This document shows, piece after piece, positions 31,497 through 41,282 of a DNA stretch of 64,000 bases. The position numbers were made by a program, and so were the translations under genes. The notes beneath the pieces were generated by a model. It was not told the DNA's origin. It saw nothing but the letters and a program-made list of their open reading frames with translations, and searched no databases. Numbering within the stretch: the first letter of the stretch is position 1; each line of letters opens with the position of its first letter. The stretch comes from Diabrotica undecimpunctata (Eukaryota; Arthropoda; Insecta; Coleoptera; Chrysomelidae): positions 82,779,063-82,843,062 of the forward strand of contig NC_092811.1 of assembly GCF_040954645.1 (NCBI RefSeq), read 5' to 3'.

Positions 31497-32320
31497 AATA
31501 GTTATTAGTAGGTAGTATTAATATTTAGTATAGCATAAAAACAAAAAAAAACGCTCACCAAAATATATATGTAGGTACCTGTATAACATATGTGTGAATT
31601 ACTATTGTAAATCATTATTATCAAATAGGTTATAAATATTCATAAATATAATGAGTATAAGAGATATTATTATAAGCTCTATTATAATTTCACTTCGGCT
31701 AATGGATTAAGTCCACAGTCAAAAGAAACCAACAGCACACATATTCTGTCCCACGTAGATACATTACATCTATTATCAGAATGAAATGAGGACACGCATG
31801 TTATCCGGCTCATCTGGAAAAAGTTAAAATTGTAAATTCCAATTTAGGTAAAGTTTGTCAAAAAGAAGCAGATTTAAACCACATTTTCTTTAATTGTACA
31901 AAATATATATAACAAACTGGCGACTTAATCAAAATTTAATCAAACATAAAATCCTTTTACCCTATAACATTTGTTACCTTTTGTCATTAAATAACAAAAT
32001 TGGATATAATTACTTAACAGAATTTATTTCGAAAAGTAACCTCATTTTGTAATCCCAGTTAACATAGTAACCTTTGTTTTATCCCATTTGTTTTAAACCT
32101 ACTATCCGTGACCCAATCTAGTTTATGTTTTAATTTAATGTCTTGATGGGTTCCTAGACGAGAAGCGAGTAACCATGTTTGTTCCTTTACTGATAACCAG
32201 ATACGCATTGTGATAATTATTTTCTTTTCTTTCCTTTGGAAAGAACCCAAAAAAAGTTGTGACTGGCTGAATGGCAAATGCCTATGCCAAAAAAAAGTAT
32301 CTAAAAAGCTAGTAGCAGAT
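31492..32320 (+). pseudogene. I-like LINE ORF2 C-terminus and 3' UTR (continuation)
   Basis: From about 31785 the plus strand reads GHACYPAHLEKVKIVNSNLG and KEADLNHIFFNCTKY, the C-terminal CCHC-like zinc motif (first Cys pair degraded) that follows RNase H in this LINE group; compare CQHCNTTLRIRHILMECPFY at 61000. The coding part ends about 32050, followed by a 3' UTR ending near an A-run (AAAAAAAAG, about 32288-32297). The 31492-31780 stretch after the microsatellite is AT-rich and not recognisable. Confidence 0.7.
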
Positions 32321-32344
32321 CATTATGAAACCTTAAAAGTCTAC

Positions 32345-32950
32345 TGCTGAGCATAAGCTTCTTCTTTGTGTTTCTAACCCCGTTTATCTTGCGCCACTCT
32401 CATCCAGTTTTTATTTTGTTTTTTAAAATCGTCAGCCCACCGTGTAGGTAGGCTGATGATTTAACTTAATCTTCCCTTGGTCTCCATTCCAATAACCTCT
32501 TTGCACATTGCCCATTCGTCATTCTAGCTGTGTGTCCTGCCTATTTCCATTTTAGTCTGACTATCCGTTCGACGACGTCAATCATCCTGATTCTTCTCCT
32601 GACCTTCCTCTTCGTTTTTATTTTGTCTCTCAGTGTTATTCCTAACATGGATCGCTCTATTCTTCTCTGTGTGACTCTCAGTTAGGTAGCCGAGGCTTTT
32701 GTTAAAGTAAGTATTTCTGCTCCGTATGTTAATACTAGAAGGATGCATTGATTAAATACTTTTGTCTTCAGACCGATTCTTCTCTTTAGTTCATGGGTCA
32801 GATTATTCCTGTCTATTATAATTTTATGTCTTATAATATATTTAAATTTATCTAAGTGTTCTGTTTCTTGCCCACCAATATTGATATTCTAGTTGGGTAC
32901 CAAATATGTCATTATTTTTGTTTTAGAGATGTTTATATTTGAAAAACTGA
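32345..32950 (-). pseudogene. LINE 3' half: thumb and C-terminus, GAA-type tail
   Basis: The minus strand encodes ELKRRIGLKTKVFNQCILLV, LTYGAEILTLTKASATQLRV, TQRRIERSMLGITLRDKIK, RRRIRMIDVVERIVRLKWKW and AGHTARMTNGQCAKRLLEWR. This is the typical C-terminal half of an endonuclease/RT LINE, ending with GAAGAAG near 32352. Upstream the coding sequence is interrupted at about 32950 and appears to resume at 33157. Frameshifts are present. Confidence 0.8.
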
Positions 32951-33156
32951 TACAGAAGTAACACTTCACATTTGTATTTAGGTATAAAACATATTAAAAC
33001 TTTTAAAAACGTGTCGTCAAAATTTATAGAGTAGCATAACGTGACGTTTTCGATCTAGATCAGATCATCTTCAGTGCCTTCTTTGTAATTAAAGCTAACA
33101 CTAAAATTGTAGCTGTGACATCAATATATGGTTTTACATTGTTCCAAATTTATATT
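32951..33156 (-). mobile_element. Short insert with hammerhead-like repeat inside the LINE
   Basis: About 200 bp of non-LINE sequence separates the two LINE halves. It contains the hammerhead-like core at 33033-33078. Exact ends and TSD were not resolved. Confidence 0.5.
33033..33078 (-). ncRNA. Hammerhead-ribozyme-like motif, all three stems drawable
   Basis: Minus strand in order: GGCA (stem I), CTGAAGA (33074-33068), one extra T, then a stem II hairpin of the GATCT/AGATC type, GAAA, AACG-TCA-CGTT (stem III, 4 bp with a 3-base loop), A as the cleavage-site base after U, then TGCT, which pairs back to GGCA (three Watson-Crick pairs and one G-U). This is the most complete hammerhead-like fold in the window. 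The extra T between the core and stem II recurs in all copies and is non-standard. Confidence 0.55.
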
Positions 33157-33830
33157 CTAAGGTGACTCTAGGTCGATGATATTGGATAAAAATTTAATAC
33201 TTAAAGAACAACATGTTTCTTTGCTCGACTTGAACACGTGGTTTTTGTCAGTTAAAACGACACAGACCAACATGTTTATATTTAAAACTACATTTTCTGT
33301 AGCCATAACGAGTTTCTGTGCCATCTCTCTTGCCATTCCTAAATCCTCAGCTAATATGACTATATCATCGGTGAAACGTAAATTGTTTAGAGATTCTCTA
33401 TCTATATTTATTCCCTTTGACAGCCAATCAAAATTCTTAAAAGCATTTTCCAGCACAGTATTAAAAAGTTTAGATGACATTGAGTATCCTTGTCTAATCC
33501 CTGTGAAAACTTTGTGAAAATCAACAAATATTAGTACTAGAGGTATACTGTATTCCGCTACTTGCTCTGTTAGGGTTTTTAGATGATCATTAGTTCTGTG
33601 TAGAACTCTTCGACTATTGTTAGTATTTCATCTCTATTTGTAGTTTCTTCTCCAGCTCTGTTTTTTAGTTTGTTAATTTTCTATTTTTCCCTTTTGTTCC
33701 CTTTTTCTCAAAATTTTCATGTCCTTGTTTTGCTCTATTGCTTGTTTAGTTTTTTCTAATTTGTAGTTTCTTATGTCTTTTCTTATTGACTTTGTTATCG
33801 TCTTTTAGTAGGACATCAATACTAGGTAAT
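33157..33830 (-). pseudogene. LINE RT fragment (same element as 32345-32950)
   Basis: Minus strand: RDIRNYKLEKTKQAIEQNKD, then DEILTIVEEFYTEL, then after a jump EYSIPLVLIFVDFHKVF (motif A), TGIRQGYSMSSKLFNTVLEN (motif B), INIDRESLNNLRFTDDIVIL (motif C, F-T-D-D for F-A-D-D) and AEDLGMAREMAQKLVMATEN. The region between the linker and motif A is deleted. Same family as the piece at 1-129. Confidence 0.8.
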
Positions 33831-33849
33831 TATTAGTAATTATAAGTCG

Positions 33850-35990
33850 AAGTCGAATTGAGATTCACAATCAAGAGGCACTTGCAGATCAAGTCCCCAA
33901 TGAAGTACATGAACAGATTCCTAAGGTTTTCCATACAAGAAACTCAACCTGATAATACACAGCAGGACAATAATAATAGGTTTCATGATAGCCTAATAAG
34001 CGAAATGGTACATACCATAAAAAAGTTAAATGAAACAAACCCACTAAGCAGACCACCGATATCAATAATAAACTATTGTATGAAACTACGGGGGCTATTA
34101 CAAATTATGAACACTGAAGTCCTACCCAATTATGCTGTAGTCCATAAATTTAAATATTAGCATATTCTGATTTACAACTAAATAAAGTACCAGGAGTTGA
34201 TAGAATTGTTGCAGAGTTTTACAAGTTTTTCCAGAAAACGGAAAAGTGCTTGTACTTGGGCCTGCTAATAATTTTTTCGTCAAACCAGACTTTTCTCGGG
34301 ATTTTTATGATGCAATATTATTTCCTCTTTATAAGAAAAGAAACATGAAAAGTGCAGAAAGTGATCGAGGTATTCGAGCTTCTTAAATGCAGTAACCAAA
34401 CTTATTGCGGCATGGACTTTAACCAGACATAGTTCGAGGGTACAAAATAATGACATTTTAAATGAGTTCCAGGCGGGATATATAACCGGATATTCAACTA
34501 TAGACAATATTTTTAATCTTACGAGTATAGTAAAAATTCAACATGCACGGGGAGTAAAAAATGTTTATACATTTTTTGTGGACTTTTGTGCTGCTTTTGA
34601 TACAGTTGATCGGCGGGCCCTTTTTTACAAGTTGAGTCACTTGGGATTATCTACTAAAGTGCTAAATTTGCTAAAAAGTATGTTCGCGAATACAAAATTG
34701 GCCGTCTGGTCAAGGGAAGGTTTATCTGAATGGTTTGACTGTAATGTAGGGGTGAGACAGGGATGTCTTGAAACAGGAAGTCCGTTACTGTTTGCGATTT
34801 TCTTGAATGACCTACATGAAGCGTTGGGAGGCGGTTTGGCGGTTAAAATGTTTGATTCTAAGACTTTTATTATATGCCGATGATTTGGTTTTGATGTCAA
34901 TTAATCCGAAGGTACTACAGCGGATGATTAATGAACTGGAAGAATACTGTAGTATGTGGAATCTAAAAATAAATTCAGATAAATCCAAAATTCTTGTATT
35001 CAGAAGAGGAGGTGGTGTGATCAGGGAATCTTGGAAACTGAATGATCGAGTATTAGAGGTAGTGAATAACTATAATTATTTGGGAATGATAGTAACACCC
35101 AAGTTGTCGTTTAAAGCTTATCTAAAAAAGCGCCAGAGTTTGGCAGTAGTGGCGATTTACACGGCCTGGAGTATTTTAGTGCTTAAGGCTGATATACCCT
35201 TTTTGGCTAAAGTGACAGTGTATGAGTCAGTGGTAAGATCAATTTTGACTAATAGGTCTTAGGTATGAGCTCTTTTTGAGTACAATGAGGTGGAAATAAT
35301 CAGAAGATTTTATATAAAAAAAAAGATTTCTTTTCCAAGGCATTTCCTAACTTAATGTTAGATTTTGACACAGGTATTGCTAGAGTCAGCCTATATACGA
35401 TGAATTTACATATAAAATATGTTAAAAAAACACTAGAATATTCGAATGATAGGTTGCCAAACTTTCTTTTGAAAGAAATGATGAGAGCAAGGTGTGGTTG
35501 GTGGAAAGATTGGATGAGCATGGGAAAAAAATTTGGTATTAAGGTAAGGTGTGAATGGGAATGGAGAGATAGCTGGACTAGTATTATTGAGAATATGATA
35601 GCAAAAAGAAGGAGGAGATACAGCGTCAGACTGAGAATAGGGCACTCAAATCAAATGTTTGTGGACACTACAAAGAAGTGCGGGATGAAGGAGTAAACAT
35701 GCATTATCTACTCTAAATAGAAAATTTTGGGGACATTCGATGGCTGTTCAAATTAAGATGTGGAGTTCTATATTTGAATGATGGGCCTGGCAGAAATAAT
35801 GAAGGAAGGTTTTGTTCAATGTGTAACACGAATGAAAGCGAAGATGTGATACATTTTTTGGGAAAATGTTTGGTGTTGAGATAGATTAGGTTAAAGTGGT
35901 TGAATCGAAATGAACTTTGTAGACTAGAAGTAGCTCAATGGGATAAAAATAATAAAATGAGCATTAATAATTTGTTTGCGTATCGCTATT
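33850..35990 (+). pseudogene. LINE ORF2 remnant: RT to C-terminal zinc motif
   Basis: Plus-strand blocks: VPGVDRIVAEFYKFF (about 34190); LNEFQAGYITGYSTIDNIFN (about 34460); VYTFFVDFCAAFDTVDRRAL (motif A, about 34570); VGVRQGC ... LLFAIFLNDLHEAL (motif B); LLLYADDLVLMS (motif C, 34865); LKINSDKSKILVFRRGGGV; YNYLGMIVTPKLSFKAYLKK (about 35070). Then ESVVRSILTNRS, a region with WWKDWMSMGKKFG (35510), and a C-terminal CSMCNTNESEDVIHFLGKC zinc motif (35819-35875). Frameshifts at about 34850 and 35262 and stops break it. Upstream of about 34165 the coding identity is unclear. Clade not assigned; distinct from the other LINEs here. Confidence 0.8.
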
Positions 35991-36029
35991 ATCTTTTTAT
36001 TTGTCTTGTCTATCTTGACTATTTTGTTT

Positions 36030-37995
36030 AGATTTAGCCATACGGCTCACACTCCCTTTAAGGGGAAAATTCACTCATCCCAGATGCCTACGGTATCAAA
36101 AGGATTGAGCTCTGGTGGGACTATTTCCGTGTTATCATGCCCTAGGTGACTTGGTATGCTGGAGTATCTCCCAAAAATTTTCGTATACATCTGGACATTG
36201 AGAGGAGTACAGGTTTCTGCATGGTCTTGTAGAGATGTTCATTTAGACCTAGCTTTCTTATGTTTGCTAGGAGATTCTTCGGAATGACTCCAGTAGTAGA
36301 GAAAATAATAGGTATTGTCTGGGTACTTTCAATTCTCCACTGTCTTCGTATTTGAATTTCCAGATCCCTGGACTTGGCGATCTTTTCGTTTTGTTTAACA
36401 CGAAGATTATTGTTGTTGGGTATCGCCACATCAATTAGTGTTGTTTGTCTCTTTAGTTTATTAACTAGTATGAGATCTGGTCTATTATGTGACACTGTTT
36501 GGTCTGTGAGCACAGTGCGGTCCCAGTATAGCTTGTAGTTATCATTCTCAAGTATACTTTTAGGAACGTATTGATAATATGGGAGATGGTTTGTTTGGAG
36601 AAGTCCCAGATTGATGGCTATCTCTTAATGAAGGATCTTTCCTACTGAGTCGTGGTGTTCCTTATATTCAGTTGCAGCAAATGCCTGGCAGCCCCCGATA
36701 AGGTGTTGAATGGTTTCTTGAGTTTGACATCAATATCGGCATTTGTCATTTTGGACCTGAGGGTCTTTGACGATATATTTCAGGTAATTTTTGGTTGGTA
36801 TAACCTGATCCTGAATGGCAAGTAATGAACCCTCTATTTCAGGGAACAACTTTCCTGATGTCAGCCAATAGTTCGACGCTTTATTGTCGACGTGGTCTTG
36901 ACTGACCTCATTAAGATGTCGCCCGTGAAGAGGTTTACCCATCCAGGTGCGCATTTTTACGTCCTTAGTAAGATGGTTTATGCGCATTTCTGCTTCCCTC
37001 AGTTTGATCAGTGTTATATGATCTACTGCACAAATCGCGCGATGTAACGTAGATGTCTCAGCCTGCACCTGAAAATAAGTTCTTAAATTAGTAATGTGTT
37101 TTTCTAGTTGCTCACTTATATCCATAGGTCTTCGTCCTCCTTAATACGGCGGTAATGTCGTTCTTTCTACTGAACTTCGAGGATGGTGTTTTTGTGCCTT
37201 TGTGAGGCGTGTTCGTACTCTTCGCTGAAGATTTTCTATATCCGTTTTTGTCCAATTAACAATACCAAATGAGTAGCTAAGCGCGGAACATGCATAGGTG
37301 TTTAGTGCCTTAAACAAATTTTTACTATTAAGGTGTGAACGAAGCAGCTGTTTTACCTTTCGTATAAACTCAGTAGTTATCTCAGTTTTCATTTGCTTAT
37401 GGTCAATATTCCTCGCTTGCTTTATTCCGAGGTATTTATACATATGATTTTCACCCATGGCCTCGATGTTCTGGCCGTTTTGCATATCGAATCCACTGGG
37501 CTTAACCCTTCCTTTGATTATATTCAAGACACGGTACTTGTCAAGACCGAAGTGCATACTAATATCATTAGAGAAATTTTCCACTGTTTTCAGCATCTGA
37601 TCCAGGTGGCATCGAGTAGAAGCCAATAGTTTTAAATCATCCATATACAATAGATGATTAAGCTTTGCCACAACAGTAGTGTTATTTTTGATGCTAAAAC
37701 CTGTGTCAGTTGAGTTCAGTAGCTGGGATAGGGGGTTCATCGCTAGACAAAACCACAGTGGGCTCAACGAGTCTCCTTGAAATAGACCCCGGTTGATTGC
37801 AATATTTTCAGTTTCGATATTGTTTTCACCAGCTATTTGGAGGTGAATTTTTGTCTTCCAATCTGACATTATATGCTTTTAAAATGGCACTATGTTATCA
37901 TCGACTTTATATATTTTTAGTATATCTACAAGCCATTCATGCGGCACTAAACCAAACGCTTTCTTGTAGTCGATGAAAGCGGTAAAAGATTCCTT
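36030..37995 (-). pseudogene. R4-like LINE: RT plus restriction-like endonuclease
   Basis: Minus strand, from about 37995: AFIDYKKAFGLVPHEWLVDI (motif A), NRGLFQGDSLSPLWFCLAMN (motif B), HLLYMDDLKLLASTRCHLDQ (motif C with Y-M-D-D), MHFGLDKYRVLNI, MYKYLGIKQARNIDHKQMK, and LFKALNTYACSALSYSFGIV. 36730-37125: GSLLAIQDQVIPTKNYLKYI and CRYCQTQETIQHLIGGC (CCHC). 36142-36513: HNRPDLILVNKLKRQTTLID followed by VAIP, a P-D ... D-V restriction-like endonuclease site. RT followed by CCHC and a PD-type nuclease is the layout of R2/R4-class LINEs, and motif B/C wording suggests R4/Dong (inference). It is 5'-truncated in motif A, with stops between blocks (37130, 36720-36620). Confidence 0.85.
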
Positions 37996-37999
37996 TGTT

Positions 38000-39500
38000 A
38001 TTAATATTGTTATTATTAATATTATATAAACATCTTTTACTCCCTCTATGGAACAAATTTAATTATTTCAAATGCAAGGTATACCTTACTGTTATACATT
38101 GTTATTATTGTTTAGTCTGGTGCAAAGTCTTACTTAGTAGGATATACACGTTTAGTTTATTACTATAAAATTGAAATATATATTTCATTTATTTTTTAAT
38201 AATTTTCATGACCTAGTTAAAGAAAAGCAAAGAAGCCCCAACTGCATCAATCGCCATGTATCTTTCAACCGTGATTTCCAACCCTTATACCGACAACTCT
38301 TCTCATAGCCCACATTTCCTAATTTGCCCTACCTTCTTTGCTTCGATCTTCCTCTACAATCGTCCACACCTTTATTCCTATTCAATAATTGTGTCTCTTT
38401 AAACCACATCTTTCTTTACACTATTGTCACACCCCCCCTTCTTTTCCGACCCTATTGTTAACTTCATAACTACCCATATCCATTATACTTCACTATTTCA
38501 TCAGTATCTCTACTCTTCATGTCTACATTATATTCCTGTCCATCTTACTTTCTTTTATTATTTTCTGTCATTTCATTTATCAACCATCTACTCATTAGTT
38601 TTAAACTCAGTAATCACTCAAACACAATTCACAGTCCAACAATTTATCAGAATTCACTATTTCCTTTCTCAGACACAGGTCCATCTGGTCTCACCTTCCC
38701 AATTATTAATAAAAAAAAATCCTTATTCAACTACTGCTCCCCTTTCTGAGTCAACAACTTAGTACAGCACACTCATCCATCAAGTTCATGGTTTATATAA
38801 ACCGAATTTAATATAACCAAAATAGATTTTTCTTAGGGTGCTAGATGCTTTTAGCATGAGGGACCTCTATTATCTCTAATTTGTCGATTAATAATTCACT
38901 TATTTTTTTTTAACCCCCCCCCCTTTTTAGTCATTTCCTGTACCTTTATTCTTTTCAAGTCTCTGGGGAGCTCAGCCTTCTCATGCTAAATTTAATCCCA
39001 TAGGTTATAATTTTAATTTCTTCAGCCGGAAGATTTTTAATCTTTAGTCAATTTATTGGGCCCACTTATATAAACCTTTTACCATACGAGCAGTCAAAAA
39101 CAATTTCATTTAAAAATGAGGTCTTATATTAGCTACAAATATGTACAATTCAATTTTACCTTGTCCTAGATGTGATCAACATAAATGGCAATATTATATA
39201 TCTAAGCTAATCAGTCACAAATACACCTTTTAGACCACACTCCATACGACAAAGAGCAACATGGGCTACCTAATGCATACGTCATTTTCTTAAACATGAC
39301 CTTTACCTCCATCGGTAATTTTACATCTTTCATATCCAAAATTTAAAAACAAAAATTTTTTTAAATCCCAACACTTGGATTGCTGTTATCATTTTTAACA
39401 TCACTAAAGCTTTTGAATCGGTTGGCTGCAGTAATATTATCTATAACTAACACTGTTCCATGGTGCATTTGTTTTCGACACCGTTCATAGATATCTTGTC
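38000..39500. other. Non-coding, pyrimidine-rich stretch; no gene recognised
   Basis: 38250-38760 is strongly C/T-rich on the plus strand and gives long chance ORFs rich in Ser, Phe, His and Tyr, with no domain. C-runs occur at 38431-38437 and about 38915-38924. A GC-richer word block near 38985-39060 has no match elsewhere in the window. Confidence 0.45.
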
Positions 39501-39509
39501 AATCAGTTA

Positions 39510-39900
39510 CCAGCTGAAGTCCGTTTGAAGAGGTCTACCCTCCGGACGCTGGTACTCACGTGAGGCATGGTTATATGTTGCCTGAAGTTAAATCTAATAA
39601 AATATTAAACATTATTCACTTTTTTAATAACAACATTTACATTTTTTGGTAACTTTAATTTTTGTAAAGGGTTTTACCCTAATATTTTGGTGGGTCAGGC
39701 ATGTTAACCTGTAAGTATAACCATTTTGCTTTTTTAACCTTAGTCGACATTTCAATCACGTTTGCTTTAATTAAATGGTTCATACTTATTTTAGGCTTTT
39801 AACCTGATGATGGAATTATTATTCCGAAAACGTTTGTTATTTTGATGTAGCCCTTCTAAGGGTTTTTTAAATATACCTACATACAAAGATTTAAACCTCT
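39510..39900 (+). repeat. Dispersed repeat with hammerhead-like core
   Basis: Contains CTGATGA ... GAAAACG (39798-39845) and the block GATGTAGCCCTTCTAAGGG. A related copy lies at 63260-63350 (GATGTAGCCTAATTGGGTG). The upstream half (39510-39760) includes a GGTTTTACCC-like palindromic word. Probably a Penelope-type or non-autonomous element end (inference). Confidence 0.5.
39798..39845 (+). ncRNA. Hammerhead-like core, degraded stem I
   Basis: CTGATGA (39804-39810), extra T, GGAAT-TATT-ATTCC (stem II), GAAA (39826-39829), AAC-GTTT-GTT (3-bp stem III), A. Stem I pairing is poor (only two A-T pairs near the core). Confidence 0.35.
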
Positions 39901-40439
39901 TTTTTATTAATCATAAAGGCTGAAGAAATAATGTGAGCACTACAAGACACTAATAGTATGTTCCAGAAAACATCACGGCCCAATAGTACCTGGATAAATT
40001 AAAACAAAATCTCTTTATTTACTTACGTTGACTAAGAAAGCTACAAAGTTAATAACAAAAATGCGACAATACACTTTTTAAGCATGCTGAAAAGTTGTTT
40101 GATCATTAACTCAATTCCACTGTAAAAAGTATCAATAAATTAATAGTGTCAATAAGACAAGACAAAATTTTGAGAAAGAAGTTTTTGGGAAAATCAACTT
40201 TCCACACCAGTTGCTCATAACACAAACGCTGAATGGATCGAAGATACCATGCACAACTCTTAATACTACATTACTGCTACCTACTAATCTTTTACTATTA
40301 ATTAAGTCTCAAATATTATCAAAAAGCTTTATAACTGGAAATCTTCTGTACCAGAATGTGTTCAAATCTTCTAGCTAAAGAAGTTTTGGAGTATTTATGA
40401 GAGCTTATCAACATTATTTAATTATATTTTTGTAATTCA
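39901..40439. other. AT-rich sequence, no feature recognised
   Basis: No domain on either strand. Confidence 0.4.
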
Positions 40440-40590
40440 CAGGAAATACCGTCATTCCAAACTTAGGGTACTTATTTAATACCGAAAGATGAAAATATCG
40501 CTCAAGATCTAGCTAAGTATCGCCCAATTACTTATCTTTCAACTTTGTATGAATTGATCACATCCTGTATAGGCCAACGTATTTAAACTA
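40440..40590 (+). pseudogene. R4-like LINE RT fragment (N-terminal palm)
   Basis: Plus strand: GTYLIPKDENIAQDLAKYRP and ITYLSTLYELITSCIGQRI, the fingers region of an RT of the R4-like kind (L-P-K ... D-Y-R-P-I pattern). Nothing further of the element is recognisable. Confidence 0.6.
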
Positions 40591-40644
40591 GTCAGAAAAC
40601 ATCCCTCTGTTAAAAAAGCTGTTAAATGTAATCTATTAATTTAG

Positions 40645-40752
40645 ACAGGGCTAAATTTTGAACAGCTAATAAGAACAGCTGAAGATAGAGAAGACTTTAA
40701 AATTGTAGTAGCCAACCTCCATTGAGGAGAGGGCACTTTAAGAAGAAGAAGA
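40645..40752 (+). mobile_element. 108-bp LINE 3' end with 10-bp TSD and AAG tail
   Basis: The insert ends GGCACTTTAAGAAGAAGAAG, matching GGCACTTGAAGAAGAAG at the 3' end of 53403-55864 (minus strand). ATTAATTTAG at 40635-40644 is repeated exactly at 40753-40762. It encodes EDREDFKIVVANL, the extreme C-terminus of the same LINE. Confidence 0.85.
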
Positions 40753-40762
40753 ATTAATTTAG

Positions 40763-41084
40763 TAAGATTACAAAAGATTGGTTGAAATATATTTTATTTC
40801 TCTCTCAAAAACAACATCGCAAACATATACGAATATTTTAGGTAAATTAGCTTAATGAGTCAAATTTTAAAAGTCATGGTTAAAAAAAGTTCGTATTACC
40901 TTATTAGACCAGAGAAATAAGATTTTTTTTCGTGACACTGAACATGCCAGGCAAACGACAGTTGTTTTTGCTAATACGGGCCTCTATTACAAGAACTTTT
41001 ATGTTTCCTGCAGTCGATTATTTGGACTTAATTAGTTATTAACAAATTTAGTTATTAACTTTTAGTATTGATTTATGTTGCCTT
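40763..41084. other. AT-rich sequence, no feature recognised
   Basis: No domain seen. Confidence 0.4.
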
Positions 41085-41245
41085 ACTATTTGGATTTTAA
41101 AATGTATTTAAAATTATACAGTTTTATATGATCTTCTGTAATATTATGGATTAAACGTGTCTCGTTTTCCACATTATTGAAAAGTGAAAAAAAAAATTTG
41201 AAAATGTGAATATTTTCTTCATTCTAAGAATTCAATTAACTACGA
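41085..41245 (+). repeat. Dispersed repeat, inverted copy at 49430-49600
   Basis: The words ATATTATGGATTAAACGT and GAAAAGTGAAAAAA occur in the same order and spacing on the opposite strand at 49500-49560, with general similarity over about 160 bp. Confidence 0.7.
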
Positions 41246-41282
41246 GCCCTAACAACTAAATGTTAGAGCAAACGATAATTTA

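Noticed and set aside
38424..38762. 112-codon plus-strand ORF
   Set aside because: Produced by a pyrimidine-rich tract; Ser/Phe/Tyr/His composition and no motif.
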